NCBI GenBank assembly: GCA_003020925.1
Contig: PXRT01000013.1
Coordinates: forward strand, 351,269 to 415,268
DNA from: Halobacteriales archaeon QS_6_64_34
GTDB taxonomy: Archaea; Halobacteriota; Halobacteria; Halobacteriales; Haloarculaceae
Direction of reading: 5' to 3'
Length of the DNA stretch: 64,000 nucleotides
The notes beneath the pieces are model-generated. The model saw only the letters and a list, made by a program, of their open reading frames with translations. It had not been told where the DNA came from and made no database searches. Positions 10,165 to 21,096 of this stretch are shown here, piece after piece. The position numbers and the translations under genes were made by a program. Each line of letters begins with the position of its first letter. The first letter of the stretch is position 1.

Positions 10165-10679
10165 CCCGTCGGACGTTTCGTCGCCGGCAACACGGCGCTT
10201 GTCTCTGCCCCCGTCGGCGAGCGCTCCTCGCCGGCCTCCAGCGCGTCGAGGAACTCCGGAATCGTCCAGGTGTCGGTCCCGTCGGTACAGGGGTAGATAC
10301 CGACCAGGTCACCGCCCTCGTAGGCGGCCGCGAGCAACATCGGCGTCGTCAGCACGTCCTCGCTGTCCCCGACCAGCAGCGAGGCCGTCCGCGTCTCAAA
10401 GGGGGGCCGCAGGCTCAGCCCCCGGTCGGCGGCCCAGTCCTCGAAGCCCTCGATGGTGTCCAGAAGGTCTTCCTGACGGTTGTCGCCAGTGAGCGGGAGT
10501 TCCTCCGGCCAGGTGGTCACGTTGAAATCGTCGAGCACACCGGCCGTCCGCAGCGCGCTCAGCCGGTCGAGAACCGTCGTTCGCGGCCCACACACCGGCC
10601 GCCTGACCCACAGGTCGACGGTGAGACTACCGGTCACACGCGAGTCGTGGTCAGTCATCTGTTCGGTTTCGTTCGACAT
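10161..10679 (-). CDS. haloarchaeal hypothetical protein
   Basis: 172 aa ORF; acidic haloarchaeal composition; overlaps the preceding CDS end by 4 bp. Confidence 0.65.
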   Translation of the reverse strand: MSNETEQMTDHDSRVTGSLTVDLWVRRPVCGPRTTVLDRLSALRTAGVLDDFNVTTWPEELPLTGDNRQEDLLDTIEGFEDWAADRGLSLRPPFETRTASLLVGDSEDVLTTPMLLAAAYEGGDLVGIYPCTDGTDTWTIPEFLDALEAGEERSPTGAETSAVLPATKRPTG

Positions 10680-10772
10680 AGTCCGATAATCACATACTTA
10701 TATTCCCGCTGGCCTCAAAGACGTATGTATAATCGTGATATAAGTGTTTCAACGGAAATAATGGATTCTACG

Positions 10773-10802
10773 ATACTGGTAAATCGCTACACGAATCAGT
10801 AT
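10773..10802. repeat. 30 bp short relative of palindrome family P
   Basis: ATACTGGTAAATCGCTACACGAATCAGTAT; ATACTG/CAGTAT ends; abuts thi4 stop. Confidence 0.7.
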
Positions 10803-11725
10803 CAGTCGTCAGCGGGCGCGGGCCCACTCGCCGACAGCGTGACGTCGGGCGCGTCGACCTGCAGCTCGTCCAGGGCGGCCTGGGCGGCCTTCTTGCCCGA
10901 AACGAGCATGGCGCCGAAGGTCGGACCCATGCGCGGGAGGCCGTGGGTCGTCGCGGTCGCCATGCCGGTCGCGATGAGGCCGTCGTGGACCTTCCCAGTG
11001 TGTTCGACGACGGCGTCCTCGCTCTCGCCGACCCACATCGAGTCGTGGCCCGGCGAGTCGTGGCCCGGCGCGCCGTAGGTGTCGCCGCCGGTCCCGTCCA
11101 TTCCGGTGTCGCCGGCTTCGGGCCCCTCGCCCTCGAGGACGCCGCGCTCGTCGAGCTTCTTGACGGCCATCGCGTCGTGGCCCGTCGCGTCGATGACGAT
11201 GTCGGATTCGACGGCGATGGGGTCGACGCAGGTAATCTCGCGGGGCAGCGCGTGGACCGGCGTCCAGTTCATCACGATGCCGCCGACGCGGTGGTCCTCG
11301 CGGATGACGATATCGGTGAACTCGGTCATGTTCTGCATCTTCGCGCCCGCGTCGCAGGCGGCCTTGATGAGCCCCGAACACGCCTCGGGGCCGTTGGCGA
11401 CGTACAGTCCGTCGCTCTCCTCGGACTGGAGGTAGTCCACGTCGAGGTCCACGAGTATTTCCTGGGCCGGGTCCCGCACCGTGACCTTGTTCATCAGGAA
11501 GCCACCGAGCCAGAAGCCGCCGCCGAGGTAGTTGTTCTTCTCGACGACCATCACTTCGACGCCGCGTTCGGAGAGTTCCTTCGCGGCCATCAGTCCCGAG
11601 GGGCCGCCGCCGATGATGATGACTTCCGTGTCGGAGTAATCCATGAACTCCTCGGTCCACTCCTTGCCGATAGCGCGGGTCACTTCCGCCTCGCCGACGT
11701 CGCTGAACTGGTCGAAGTCCTGCAT
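10802..11725 (-). CDS. thi4: thiazole biosynthesis protein, Thi4 family
   Basis: [40 protein letters not shown] (FAD-type glycine motif), [31 protein letters not shown]. Confidence 0.93.
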   Translation of the reverse strand: MQDFDQFSDVGEAEVTRAIGKEWTEEFMDYSDTEVIIIGGGPSGLMAAKELSERGVEVMVVEKNNYLGGGFWLGGFLMNKVTVRDPAQEILVDLDVDYLQSEESDGLYVANGPEACSGLIKAACDAGAKMQNMTEFTDIVIREDHRVGGIVMNWTPVHALPREITCVDPIAVESDIVIDATGHDAMAVKKLDERGVLEGEGPEAGDTGMDGTGGDTYGAPGHDSPGHDSMWVGESEDAVVEHTGKVHDGLIATGMATATTHGLPRMGPTFGAMLVSGKKAAQAALDELQVDAPDVTLSASGPAPADD

Positions 11726-11740
11726 ACCACCTAGTGGTAT
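11724..11740. promoter_or_regulatory. operator-like inverted repeat over the thi4 start codon
   Basis: ATACCAC-CTA-GTGGTAT perfect 7 bp arms; TATA-like ATAAATAG just upstream for the minus-strand gene. Confidence 0.6.
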
Positions 11741-11783
11741 TCCCCAGTGATAAATAGTCGTTGCGGTGTCGGGACCCGGCTCG

Positions 11784-14700
11784 CTACGACGGCGTTTCGG
11801 TCGAGAGCAACGCGTCGAAGACTTCCGCCTCGGCCTTCCGTAAGTGCTGATGGAACGTCGGGGTCGCCACCCCCAGCGAGTCGGCGATGTCCTCGCCCAC
11901 GGCGTCTCGTGGCCACTCGAAGAAGCCCTTGTGATAGGCCGCCTCGAGTGCGCCCCGCTGTTTCTCGGTCAGCCTGGATAGGAGCTCCCGCTGTATCCGC
12001 TGTGGGTCGGCGGCAGCGCGCGTCACCTGCCGGCGCCGGCGGAGTTCGGCGGTGGGGTACGCTGCCTCGACGGCATCCACGACTCGTCGGACGTCGACGC
12101 TCGGGGCGAGGTGTATCCGAAGGTCGATGTCGCCATCCACGACCACGGCCTCTTCGACGTACCCGCCAAGGGAGGCGACCGTCGACAGTATCGGCGGGTC
12201 ACTCATGCGGATTTCGAACCGCTGGGGGTCACCGTTGTCGCGGACCTCGACGGCCTCCCAGTGGTCGAGGGCGTCGCTGATGTCATGGACGGCCTCGACG
12301 GCACCCGGCGTCGCCGTCCCGTAGACGAGGAACTCGTCGTCACTCCCCGGGACCGCTTTCTCGAATGTGATGCGTTCGTCGGCCGGCATCGACACGCCGA
12401 GTTCGTCGAGAAACCGGTCCATGTGGAAGTCGAGTTCGACGAGTTCGTCGCTCATCAGGGCCTGTTTGCGTTCGGCGGCGGCGATGACGTGGCCCACAAT
12501 CTCGCCTAGTTGGGCAATCAGGTCTTGCTCGTCGCCGCCAAAGGCCTCCGGCCGGTCGGCGTAGACGTTGAGGGCCCCATAAACGGTGTCCTCGTGGACA
12601 ATCGGAATCGCCGCACTCGATTTGAACCCGTACTGCTCGGTATGTTCTCGCCACGGGTCGTGGTGGTCCGCGACCCGAATGTCGTTCGTGACCTGGAGGC
12701 GTCCCGTGCGCAGTGCGCGCCCGGTCGGGCCCTGGCCGCGTTCGTCGTCGGGGTCGACGGAAATCGTGATGTCGTCGAGATACCCGTCGACGCCGGCCTC
12801 GGCTCGCATGGTAACCGTCCCGGTAGCGGTGTCGACGTCGCCTATCCAGGCAAACGTGTACGACTCCGAACGGGCGAGGTAGTCACAGACGGTCTGTTCG
12901 ATTTCGTCGCGGGTCGACTGCTCGATTGCGGCCGTCGTGAGTTCCCGACTGACCTCGTTGAGGTCGTTCAGCGCCGCCAGTCGCTCCCGTTGGATGCGTA
13001 GGGTCTGTTCGTCCTGTTGTCGACGGATTGTGGGTGCGAGGATGTTCGCGACGGACTCGACGAACGCGACGTCCTGCTGGCTGAACTCCTTCGGTTCGGT
13101 GTCGTGTGTGCCGAGAATGCCCCAGGGGTCATCGACTGAGCCGATAATCGTACTGATTCCGCTTCGCACATCGTGGTCGGTCAACAGGTCCGGTCCGCTG
13201 AAACGCTCTTCCGTCGCGAGGTCATCGACCCGGACGGGGTCCGCCGAGGCGAGCGTGTAGGCCGCCTGGGAATCGTTCTCGGTAGCCGACACGGTGGCGC
13301 TGCCAACGATGCCGTCGGTCCAGCCGACGCCCTGGCGGAGGCGCAACTCCTGGCCGTCGGGAGCGAGGTCGAGAACCTTGGAGTAGTCGTTGTCGAGGAC
13401 GTCCGCCACGAGGCGGGCAGTGTCGGCCATCAACTCGTCGAGGTCCTCGGTTTCGAGCGCCTGCCGGCCGAGCGTCGCGACGGCCTCTTGCTGGCGGATA
13501 CGCCGCTGGAGCTGTTGTTCGTATTCCTTCCGTTCGGTAATCTCCTGTGACATGCCCAGTGCGGCAAAGACCGCCCCGTCGTCGTCGCGGACCGGGACGA
13601 TTTCGAAGCGATAACACCCCCCGTCGAGGGTGGCTTCGAACGAACTTGCCTCGCCGGCCAGTGCAGCCTCGTACCGCGGAATCAGCAGTTCGGAGAGATC
13701 TGGGGGCAGAATTTCCTCGAGCGCTGTACCGTTGATATCAGCAGGGATGTCAACCCCCACATCGTGGGGCGTGCCGCCAACGGTCACGTACTGCAGGTCC
13801 TCGTCGACGAGCGTGACCGCCCCGTTCGGGAAGTTGTCTATCAGCGTCTGGTAGCGTCGTCGCGACTCCTCGAGTTCCTGTTCCCGGGCGACGCGGTCAC
13901 TGACGTCGCGGAAGTACACCGACAGGCCGTCCGCCGACGGGTAGAGCCGAATCTCGACCCACATCTCCAGCGGGTCCGAATAGAACTCGAACTCGGTCGA
14001 CTCGCCCGTTTCCATCGCCCGCTCTGCCCTCTCTCGCGGGAGCCCCTCTGTAATCCGGGGAAATGCGTCCCAGAGGCATGCACCGAGCATCTCGGCGGTC
14101 GACCGTCCGACCAGGTCCGCTGCGGTGTCGTTCACGTAGGTGAACCGCCAGTCGTCGTCGACGGCAAAGAACGCGTCGTCGACCCGCTCGAAGATGGCGT
14201 CGAGTTCACTGCTGGCCTGGTTGCGTTCGCGCTCTAAGCGCTCGGCCTGGTGTTTGAGCTGGGAGATGTCCTCGATGGTGACGAGGACCCGCTCGACGGC
14301 GCCGTCCTCGGCCGTCAGCGGCTCGGCGTTGACGGCGACCCACCGGTGGTCACCGTCCCCAGTCGGCACGTGCAACTGCTCGCCCCGCACTGGCTCGCCG
14401 GTGTCGAACACCCGCATGTACGGCCGCTCGGACGGGGCGAGCGGGTCGCCGTTTTCGTCGCGCACCTCGTTGCCGTCGATGTCGTGTGGCTCGTCGTCGA
14501 GGCCGAGGAGTTCGTCTGCCCGTTGGTTCGCCGACGTGAACGTCCCGTCTTCCTGAAACAGCACGACGCCAACTGGCGCCGTGTTCAGGACCCATTGGGT
14601 GAAATCGTGCTCCTGGCGCAGTTGCTCCTCGTGGGTGTGCCGTTCGGTCATGTCCCGGGTGACCTCCGCGAAGCCGGTGAGTTCTCCGTCGTCGTCACGA

Positions 14701-15230
14701 ATCGCCGTGATTGTCACGTCGGCCCAGAAACGGGAGCCGTCCGCCCGCACCCGCCACCCCTCGTCCTTGACCTCCCCCGCCTGTGTGGCGGCCCGGAGGT
14801 TCCGCTGGGGCGCATCATCGTCGCAGTCCGCAGCGGTGTAGAACGTCGAGACGTGCTGGCCGACGATTTCGGCTTCCGTGTAGCCAATGATTCGGTGCGC
14901 ACCGGAGTTCCACGTCCGGACGTGGCCGTCGGGGTCCAAAAGGAAGATGGCGTACTCCTCGACGGGGTCCACGAGCGAATCGAACTCGGTATGTCCGTCT
15001 CGGTCACCGGTGTCGTCAGTAGCCGGTGGTCGCCACCAGACACGGCCGTTTGCGCCCACCTTCTTCGTGCGTAAGCGGTCCTGCTCGACCAGCCGCTCGA
15101 GGCGGTCGTAGGTGCTCCGGCGACCCAGGTCCAGTTCACTGGCAATCTCCGACGTCGTCCAAGGTGCCACTGGGCTGTCGAAGAGGGCGAGCGTCTCCCG
15201 GAGCGTGCCGGTCAGCGAGTTGGTTGCCAT
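11784..15230 (-). CDS. Bat-like sensor-regulator: N-terminal HTH, multiple PAS, GAF domains, BAT domain, C-terminal HTH_10
   Basis: 1148 aa; PAS motifs, [13 protein letters not shown] linkers, C-terminal [48 protein letters not shown]. Confidence 0.88.
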   Translation of the reverse strand: MATNSLTGTLRETLALFDSPVAPWTTSEIASELDLGRRSTYDRLERLVEQDRLRTKKVGANGRVWWRPPATDDTGDRDGHTEFDSLVDPVEEYAIFLLDPDGHVRTWNSGAHRIIGYTEAEIVGQHVSTFYTAADCDDDAPQRNLRAATQAGEVKDEGWRVRADGSRFWADVTITAIRDDDGELTGFAEVTRDMTERHTHEEQLRQEHDFTQWVLNTAPVGVVLFQEDGTFTSANQRADELLGLDDEPHDIDGNEVRDENGDPLAPSERPYMRVFDTGEPVRGEQLHVPTGDGDHRWVAVNAEPLTAEDGAVERVLVTIEDISQLKHQAERLERERNQASSELDAIFERVDDAFFAVDDDWRFTYVNDTAADLVGRSTAEMLGACLWDAFPRITEGLPRERAERAMETGESTEFEFYSDPLEMWVEIRLYPSADGLSVYFRDVSDRVAREQELEESRRRYQTLIDNFPNGAVTLVDEDLQYVTVGGTPHDVGVDIPADINGTALEEILPPDLSELLIPRYEAALAGEASSFEATLDGGCYRFEIVPVRDDDGAVFAALGMSQEITERKEYEQQLQRRIRQQEAVATLGRQALETEDLDELMADTARLVADVLDNDYSKVLDLAPDGQELRLRQGVGWTDGIVGSATVSATENDSQAAYTLASADPVRVDDLATEERFSGPDLLTDHDVRSGISTIIGSVDDPWGILGTHDTEPKEFSQQDVAFVESVANILAPTIRRQQDEQTLRIQRERLAALNDLNEVSRELTTAAIEQSTRDEIEQTVCDYLARSESYTFAWIGDVDTATGTVTMRAEAGVDGYLDDITISVDPDDERGQGPTGRALRTGRLQVTNDIRVADHHDPWREHTEQYGFKSSAAIPIVHEDTVYGALNVYADRPEAFGGDEQDLIAQLGEIVGHVIAAAERKQALMSDELVELDFHMDRFLDELGVSMPADERITFEKAVPGSDDEFLVYGTATPGAVEAVHDISDALDHWEAVEVRDNGDPQRFEIRMSDPPILSTVASLGGYVEEAVVVDGDIDLRIHLAPSVDVRRVVDAVEAAYPTAELRRRRQVTRAAADPQRIQRELLSRLTEKQRGALEAAYHKGFFEWPRDAVGEDIADSLGVATPTFHQHLRKAEAEVFDALLSTETPS

Positions 15231-15470
15231 TATCGCCCACAGCTAGCCGAACATTATGAACACTCCGCCGTTGGAGGGGATTTGAGAGTTGCCACTCAAA
15301 ATTACCAGGTGTAGAGTACAACTATCGGGTACGAAACCAGTTAGAAATGGATAGCAACTGAATTCGATTTACCGGTGTGATTGCCTTACAAAATAGGCGC
15401 CGGGACTACCAAGCGGGAGGGGCTGGTGTGTGATAGACCGGTGGAGGCCGGTTCGCCTAAGAGAACCACT

Positions 15471-15785
15471 ATGAGCCAGACAGTACAACGCGATACAGAG
15501 ACGTACGTGGGGACAGAGTCGCTGACCGACGGCGAATATTATCGACTGATGGCAGTACGGCAGCGTCGAACGACGCTCGCTGCCCTGGCAGAGTTGGGCG
15601 CCCCCGTCGACCTCGACGAACTCGCGACCGCTGTCAGCAAACGAGAGCGGGAGTCGCCTGTGGCGGACGAGGCGACTATCGACCGAATCGCGGTGCGACT
15701 GCATCACCTCCATCTGCCGAAAATGGATGCGCTCGGTGTACTCGACTACGACCATGAGGCCAACCGGGTCATCGCCGCTGATTAG
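15471..15785 (+). CDS. DUF7344-like HTH protein
   Basis: MSQTVQRDTETYVGTESLTDGEYYRLMAVRQRRTTLAALAELG...RIAVRLHHLHLPKMDALGVLDYD, a recurrent haloarchaeal family. Confidence 0.75.
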   Translation: MSQTVQRDTETYVGTESLTDGEYYRLMAVRQRRTTLAALAELGAPVDLDELATAVSKRERESPVADEATIDRIAVRLHHLHLPKMDALGVLDYDHEANRVIAAD

Positions 15786-15897
15786 GAACGGGTCACTCGC
15801 CGTCGACTCGGTGTCAGAGCAAGCCCCGTCGAACCGTCCCTGGTGTGTGCCCCGGAGAGTGGCAGTCTGTAACTTCGACCCTGCTGTACTGGTCGTC

Positions 15898-16692
15898 CTA
15901 CGCCCAGGCGTGTAGGCCGGCCTCGGTCAGGATATCCGCGCCGCCGTCGGGCTGACAGACGGCCCACCGCGAGCGGTCGGCGCCCTCGGGCAACAGGTGT
16001 TCGGGGACGATGGGCATCGGCACGGGTGCGTAACCGCCCCGGCGCATCGCCGTCGGGCCGGGGAACCGCTCGACGACCGCGCCGTTCTCGGTTACCTCGA
16101 AGCGGCCGTCGTCGGCCCGCCGGTAGGCGAACTGGAAGGCGTGGCGTTCCGGCGCGGCCAGCGCGTCAACGTGTTCGAAGACGGCCACGATTTCGGTGCC
16201 GACGCTCAGTTCGAGCCGGGGCCGGCCCTCGTCGACGCGGACCTCGCGCCACTGGAGGTCCGACGCGGGGGCACGGGCGCAAGCGTAACTACCATCGGAG
16301 AGGGGCACCCGGTCGGGCCCCGTGTAGAACTGCCGCCCGTCGGGCTCGTCGGCGGCGACACACGCTGGCTCGCCCAAGACGGTAGCGGCGACCTGTGTGA
16401 GCGTCGTCCCGGTGTCTTCGGTCGAAGGGACGACGAAGAGGCAGTCACGGTCCTCGCGGAGCGCATCGGCAAAGCGGGGCACCAGCCCCGAGGGGCCGAT
16501 GTCGGCTTCGGTCAGCGGTTCGATAGCGACGGGGCGAAGCTGTTCGGGGGCGACGAGACCGACGGCCTCACTCGTGGGTTCGGCCAGCGCCGGCGGGCCG
16601 TCGAGGCTCGATTCGGGTCTGACCGTCACGTCGTAACCGGCCCGCTCGCACAGGGCGACGGCGTGGTCGCGGACCGAGGGATAGACTGGCAT
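15898..16692 (-). CDS. conserved haloarchaeal hypothetical protein
   Basis: Start MPVYPSVRDHAVALCERAGYDV; ~264 aa long ORF. Confidence 0.65.
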   Translation of the reverse strand: MPVYPSVRDHAVALCERAGYDVTVRPESSLDGPPALAEPTSEAVGLVAPEQLRPVAIEPLTEADIGPSGLVPRFADALREDRDCLFVVPSTEDTGTTLTQVAATVLGEPACVAADEPDGRQFYTGPDRVPLSDGSYACARAPASDLQWREVRVDEGRPRLELSVGTEIVAVFEHVDALAAPERHAFQFAYRRADDGRFEVTENGAVVERFPGPTAMRRGGYAPVPMPIVPEHLLPEGADRSRWAVCQPDGGADILTEAGLHAWA

Positions 16693-16743
16693 TACCTCGA
16701 TGGAGGGCGCCAGCGGCAAAGAAGCCTCCCCCGGGGCACAACG

Positions 16744-16911
16744 GTGAAGACCCATCTCGTCAACGGCATCGTCTCGCTCGCAATCAGCGTCGCTATCACG
16801 GTCCGGATGGCCGGCGACGACGACGGTCCGTGGGACCTCTCGGATATGGCCCTGGCCGCCGGCATCTCCGGGTTCTTCTCGGAGTTGTTTACCAGCTACT
16901 TCGCCGAGTAG
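16744..16911 (+). CDS. small membrane protein
   Basis: GTG start: VKTHLVNGIVSLAISVAITVRMAGDDDGPWDLSDMALAAGISGFFSELFTSYFAE. Confidence 0.5.
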   Translation: MKTHLVNGIVSLAISVAITVRMAGDDDGPWDLSDMALAAGISGFFSELFTSYFAE

Positions 16912-16956
16912 GCGGGGCGGCTGTAACTTATCTTGCTCGCCGCCCTAGCCGGGGCG

Positions 16957-17973
16957 ATGACAGCGAGCGAGCGGGTCGTCGAAGAGACGGTCGAATCCCG
17001 TTCCGACGCGTCGACGGGCGAGCCGGCGGTCGCCATCGACGGCCTCAGGAAGACGTTCGGGAGCGGTCCCGAGGCGGTGACGGCGGTCGACGGCGTCTCC
17101 GTCGGTATCGAACGGGGGTCGGTGGTCGGGCTGCTCGGGCCGAACGGAGCCGGGAAGACGACGCTCATCAAATCGGTTCTGGGGATGGTCGTCCCGGACG
17201 AGGGCGACGTACACATCGGCGGTGTCGACGCCCGGGCGTCGCCACGGGCCGCCTACGCCGACGTTGACGCGATGCTCGAGGGCGCGCGCAACGACTACTG
17301 GCGGCTGACCGTCCGGGAGAATCTGCGCTATTTCGCGACAATCAGCGGCGTCGACCCCGACTCCGTGGCCGCTCGCCACGACCGCCTGCTCGACCGGCTG
17401 GACCTCACGGCGAAGGCCGACGTGGCGGTCCGTGACCTCTCGCGGGGGATGAAACAGAAGGTGTCGCTCGCGAGCGTACTCGCCGGCGGGGCCAGCGTGG
17501 TCTTTCTCGACGAGCCGACGCTGGGACTGGACGTGGAGAGTTCCCGAACGCTCCAGCGGGAACTGCGCCGGCTCGTCGCCGAGGAAGACCTCACCGTGAT
17601 TCTCAGCAGTCACGACATGGACGTCGTCGAGCGGGTTTGTGACCGGGTCATCATCATGGCCGACGGCCGGGTCGTCGCCGACGACAGCGTCGACGCGCTG
17701 TTGGGGGTCGACGACACCCATCGGCTCGAACTCACCAGCGCCGACTTCGACGGCGACCTGCTCGCGGCGCTGTCCCAGCGAGCGGCGGTCGTCGACACCG
17801 AGGGACTCGACCGTGGCGGCCGCGTCGCTGTCGACGCCGACAGCGACGACCTCTACTCGTTGATGGGAGCGCTCGAGGACCGGGGCGTCACCCTCGAGAG
17901 CGTCCAGAGCGTCGACCGGGACCTCGAAGCGGCCTTCGTCGACCTCACCGGGACGGAGGGGGCCGACCCATGA
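16957..17973 (+). CDS. ABC transporter ATP-binding protein
   Basis: Walker A GPNGAGKTT; signature LSRGMKQKVSLA; VVFLDEPTLGLD. Confidence 0.93.
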   Translation: MTASERVVEETVESRSDASTGEPAVAIDGLRKTFGSGPEAVTAVDGVSVGIERGSVVGLLGPNGAGKTTLIKSVLGMVVPDEGDVHIGGVDARASPRAAYADVDAMLEGARNDYWRLTVRENLRYFATISGVDPDSVAARHDRLLDRLDLTAKADVAVRDLSRGMKQKVSLASVLAGGASVVFLDEPTLGLDVESSRTLQRELRRLVAEEDLTVILSSHDMDVVERVCDRVIIMADGRVVADDSVDALLGVDDTHRLELTSADFDGDLLAALSQRAAVVDTEGLDRGGRVAVDADSDDLYSLMGALEDRGVTLESVQSVDRDLEAAFVDLTGTEGADP

Positions 17974-18782
17974 CCACCGACGAGACGGGAGCGGCCGACG
18001 TGGCCCGCCCTGCGGGCTACCGGCAACTGATTCGGGCGGTCCTCTACCGGGAGTATCTCGTCTTCGTCCGCTACCCGGCCAACGCCATTGGCGGTATCGT
18101 CGTCGCGCTGTTTTTCTTCGGCGTGCTGTTCTACGGCGGCCGGATGATTGCGGGGCGGGCGCTGACCGACTCCATCGAGGGCATCATCGTCGGCTACTTC
18201 CTCTGGACGCTGTCGGTGGGGGCCTACTCCGCCATCTCCAACGACATCGGGAGCGAAGTCCAGTGGGGGACCCTGGAGCGCCACGTGATGACGCCCTTTG
18301 GCTTCGCGCCCGTCGCGCTGCTGAAAGGCGTCGCGAAGCTCGTTCGAACGTTCCTCACCTCGGCGTTCGTTCTCGCCGTGATGCTCGTGATGACGGGGAC
18401 GACGCTCAGTCTGAACGTCCTCACCGTCGTCACCGTGGCCACGCTCACCGTGGTGTCGGTGCTCGGGTTGGGCTTTGCCGCCGGCGGGATTACCGTCCTC
18501 TACAAGCGGGTGGGCAACTGGCTGAACCTGCTGCAGTTCGGCTTCATCGTGCTCATCTCCGCGCCCGCGTTCGACCTCCGGTGGACCCGACTGCTGCCCC
18601 TGGCCCACGGCAGCGCGCTCCTCCAGCGGGCGATGGTCGACGGCACTCGCCTCTGGGAGTTCTCTGCACCTGCCCTCGCGCTGCTGGTCGGGGTCGCCGT
18701 GGGCTATCTCGCGGGGGGCTACCTCGTTTTCCAGGTCGCGACGCGGCGGGCGCGGAAACTGGGCGTACTCGGGGATTACTGA
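17970..18782 (+). CDS. ABC-2 type transporter permease
   Basis: ATGA overlap with the ATPase; about 6 TM segments. Confidence 0.9.
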   Translation: MTTDETGAADVARPAGYRQLIRAVLYREYLVFVRYPANAIGGIVVALFFFGVLFYGGRMIAGRALTDSIEGIIVGYFLWTLSVGAYSAISNDIGSEVQWGTLERHVMTPFGFAPVALLKGVAKLVRTFLTSAFVLAVMLVMTGTTLSLNVLTVVTVATLTVVSVLGLGFAAGGITVLYKRVGNWLNLLQFGFIVLISAPAFDLRWTRLLPLAHGSALLQRAMVDGTRLWEFSAPALALLVGVAVGYLAGGYLVFQVATRRARKLGVLGDY

Positions 18783-18922
18783 CGGCCGAGCTTCGAAGTA
18801 AGGTCGTCCTCGGCCAGCAAGACGTTCGCCGTCGTACCTCGCTACTCGCGGTGCTCCTCGATGCGTCGCGGGAAGCGACTCGGCATCGTCGGTCGGCGTA
18901 GATGTACGGAGCGAGCCCCATC

Positions 18923-19666
18923 TCAGGTGCCTCCCCGGATGGTTTCCTCGGCGTCGGTCAGGGCCGCGTCGGCGTCGAAGTTCTCGATGACTGCCCGTTG
19001 TGCGTCCGCGTCGTCGGCGAGGTCGCGGGCGTGGTCGGTGATGTTCGGGATTGCCCGGATGATGTTGTCCACGATGGGGACCGTCGCGACCTGTGCCGAC
19101 CGCGAGAGCGGGTTGAGGTCGACGACGAGTTCGGTCTTGCCCATCTCGCCCAAGGCCTCGGCGCGGTCGCCGTCCTCCAGGGGGACCAACACTACGTCGG
19201 CGTCGCCGATGCCGTCGGCGTCGACCTTCGCGCGCTCGTGGTCCAGCCCCGGAATCCGACCGTCGGCGGTCAGCCCCTTGACCTCGCTCGCGCCGTGTTC
19301 GCGGAGGTGGTCGGCGATGCGCTCGATGCGCTCCTCGGTCCGATTGAACAGGTTTACCTCGAGGGCGGCCCCGGTCACCTCGGCCAGTTCGACTAGTTCG
19401 CCCGGCACGAGTGCCGCCGCGTTGCCGTTGACCGAGATGACCGCATGCTCCGCCGAGAGGAGAGAGGCGGCGGCGGCCCGTTCGGCCCGGTCGGCGCTCT
19501 CGATGGTCTCCTCGCCCAGCAGATAGTCGTACGCTTCGCCCCGCCCCTGTGCGATGAGCCCCTGTCGGGAGGTGATGCCCTTATCGACTCCCGCCTCGAT
19601 ACGGTGGCGTGTCAACAGTGACTCGTACCGTGGGTGGCTCTCCGGTACGTCGACGTCGTCGCTCAT
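18923..19666 (-). CDS. 4-phosphopantoate--beta-alanine ligase (archaeal phosphopantothenate synthetase)
   Basis: HPRYESLLTRHRIEAGVDKGITSRQGLIAQGRGEAYDYLLGE...VDLNPLSRSA; adjacent to pantoate kinase. Confidence 0.9.
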   Translation of the reverse strand: MSDDVDVPESHPRYESLLTRHRIEAGVDKGITSRQGLIAQGRGEAYDYLLGEETIESADRAERAAAASLLSAEHAVISVNGNAAALVPGELVELAEVTGAALEVNLFNRTEERIERIADHLREHGASEVKGLTADGRIPGLDHERAKVDADGIGDADVVLVPLEDGDRAEALGEMGKTELVVDLNPLSRSAQVATVPIVDNIIRAIPNITDHARDLADDADAQRAVIENFDADAALTDAEETIRGGT

Positions 19667-19727
19667 ATCTTGCCTTCTTATGCACGTGTAGAAAAGCCCT
19701 CCGTCCCTGCGTTATCGACTCCCATAC

Positions 19728-20558
19728 CTAACTGTCGAGCGTCGCGCCGGCTGGATACGTCGCACACGACCGGGCGTCGTAGCCAGCGTCGGTCAGTCCG
19801 GTCCCGAGCGCGAACACCGTCTCGCCGAGCATCGCCATCGCCGCGTCGCCGCCGGCCTCGATGACGTCCGCGACGACCGCCTCCACGTCGTCGGTCAGTA
19901 GCGCCGCCTCGCGGGAGAACTGCCGGGACGCTCGCAGAACCGTCGGCAGCGTCGGCTCCTTGACCACCATCGAGAGCGCGCGCTCGCCGGCGGTCGTCAG
20001 CGCCTCCGTGTCGCCCCCGACCACGTCCGGCGTCGATAGCTCCCCCAGCGTGTGGTACTCCACGCGGGCCCGCTCGGGGACGGCGTCGACGTAGTTGTAC
20101 TGCGGGCCGCCGGGTTCCAGCCGCAGCGGGATACCGCCCCGCGCCTGTGCGACCACGTCGCCGAGTCCGGTGCCGGCCTGGACCTCGGCGCCGTGTGCGA
20201 TGGTCACGAGTTCGTTGTACGAGAGGCCCCGCTCCAGGGCGGCGTTGGTCGCCAGCGCCGTCCCGAGTGCCGTGGCGCCGGAGACGCCGAAGCCGGCGCC
20301 CAGCGGCAGCGGCGTCTCGGCGGTGACCCGCGCCTCCGCGCGTAACGCCGAGAGCACGCGCTCGACGGCGTCCATCTCGACCGCCTCGCCGTTGAGTTCG
20401 ACTGTGGACTCCCCGGCCGGTTCGACCGTCACCGAGACGCCGTCCGAGAGCGCGATGCCGCCGCCCCGGGAGCCCGCTTTCGTCGGGTCCTCGTCCCCGT
20501 CCACGGTGAAAAACCCGGTCACGTGACCGGGGACAAACGCCTGTGCGTCGTCGCTCAT
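19728..20558 (-). CDS. pantoate kinase (GHMP family)
   Basis: AFVPGHVTGFF...PLPLGAGFGVSGATALGTALATN (GHMP motif). Confidence 0.9.
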   Translation of the reverse strand: MSDDAQAFVPGHVTGFFTVDGDEDPTKAGSRGGGIALSDGVSVTVEPAGESTVELNGEAVEMDAVERVLSALRAEARVTAETPLPLGAGFGVSGATALGTALATNAALERGLSYNELVTIAHGAEVQAGTGLGDVVAQARGGIPLRLEPGGPQYNYVDAVPERARVEYHTLGELSTPDVVGGDTEALTTAGERALSMVVKEPTLPTVLRASRQFSREAALLTDDVEAVVADVIEAGGDAAMAMLGETVFALGTGLTDAGYDARSCATYPAGATLDS

Positions 20559-20839
20559 TGCAACTGATGGGGGACGCCGAGGGCTAAGGGTTGGCGGTTC
20601 GGGGTGGCGGCCTCGGTTGCGGACTCATGTCGTCAGTCGTGCGCTCACATCCGGTACAGACGTACGTCCCGTACCTCAACGGCGGGGTCAGACGGTTATC
20701 GCGGGGGTGCTCGCCAACCGGGACCAGCGAGACCGGTCGGCCGCCGCCGTCGTCTCCGAGGACCGCACCGTCCGGTACGGGATGCACCTGACCGGGGCGC
20801 TTCGGGAGAGCGGTGGGAGAGGTAGCGGAGTCAGCTACC

Positions 20840-21063
20840 AACGGCTGAAGCCGTTGGCTTGTCGGTGGGCTCCCGCACTTCGCGCTCCCACAGGAAAGCC
20901 CCACGCTCCTTCCTTTCTAAGAAGGGGCTTTCTCAGGTGGCTTTCAGCACGGGAGTCGGAGCGGCGCGTTCCACGTCCCCGACTTCGGGGCTCGCTGTTA
21001 CCACTGTGACAGCCCTGCCTTCGTCGTGGAGTCACGACCTGGAACCGATAGTCGTGAAAGCGT
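20840..21063 (-). mobile_element. relic right end of an IS200/IS605 (IS1341-type, TnpB) element
   Basis: Minus-strand frame reads ...DEGRAVTVVTASPEVGDVERAAPTPVLKAT*, resembling a haloarchaeal TnpB C-terminal tail; followed by hairpins GAAAGCCCC...GGGGCTTTC and CCAACGGCTgaAGCCGTTGG. Confidence 0.45.
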
Positions 21064-21096
21064 GGGTTTAACACTGCGGGTCCCGACCGGGCGAGT

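Noticed and set aside
20584-20904. Minus-strand ORF ending ...RYGTYVCTGCERTTDDMSPQPRPPPRTANP (possible small zinc-ribbon protein)
   Set aside because: Single CxxC, uncertain start and N-terminal part overlaps the IS relic; not enough support for a CDS call.
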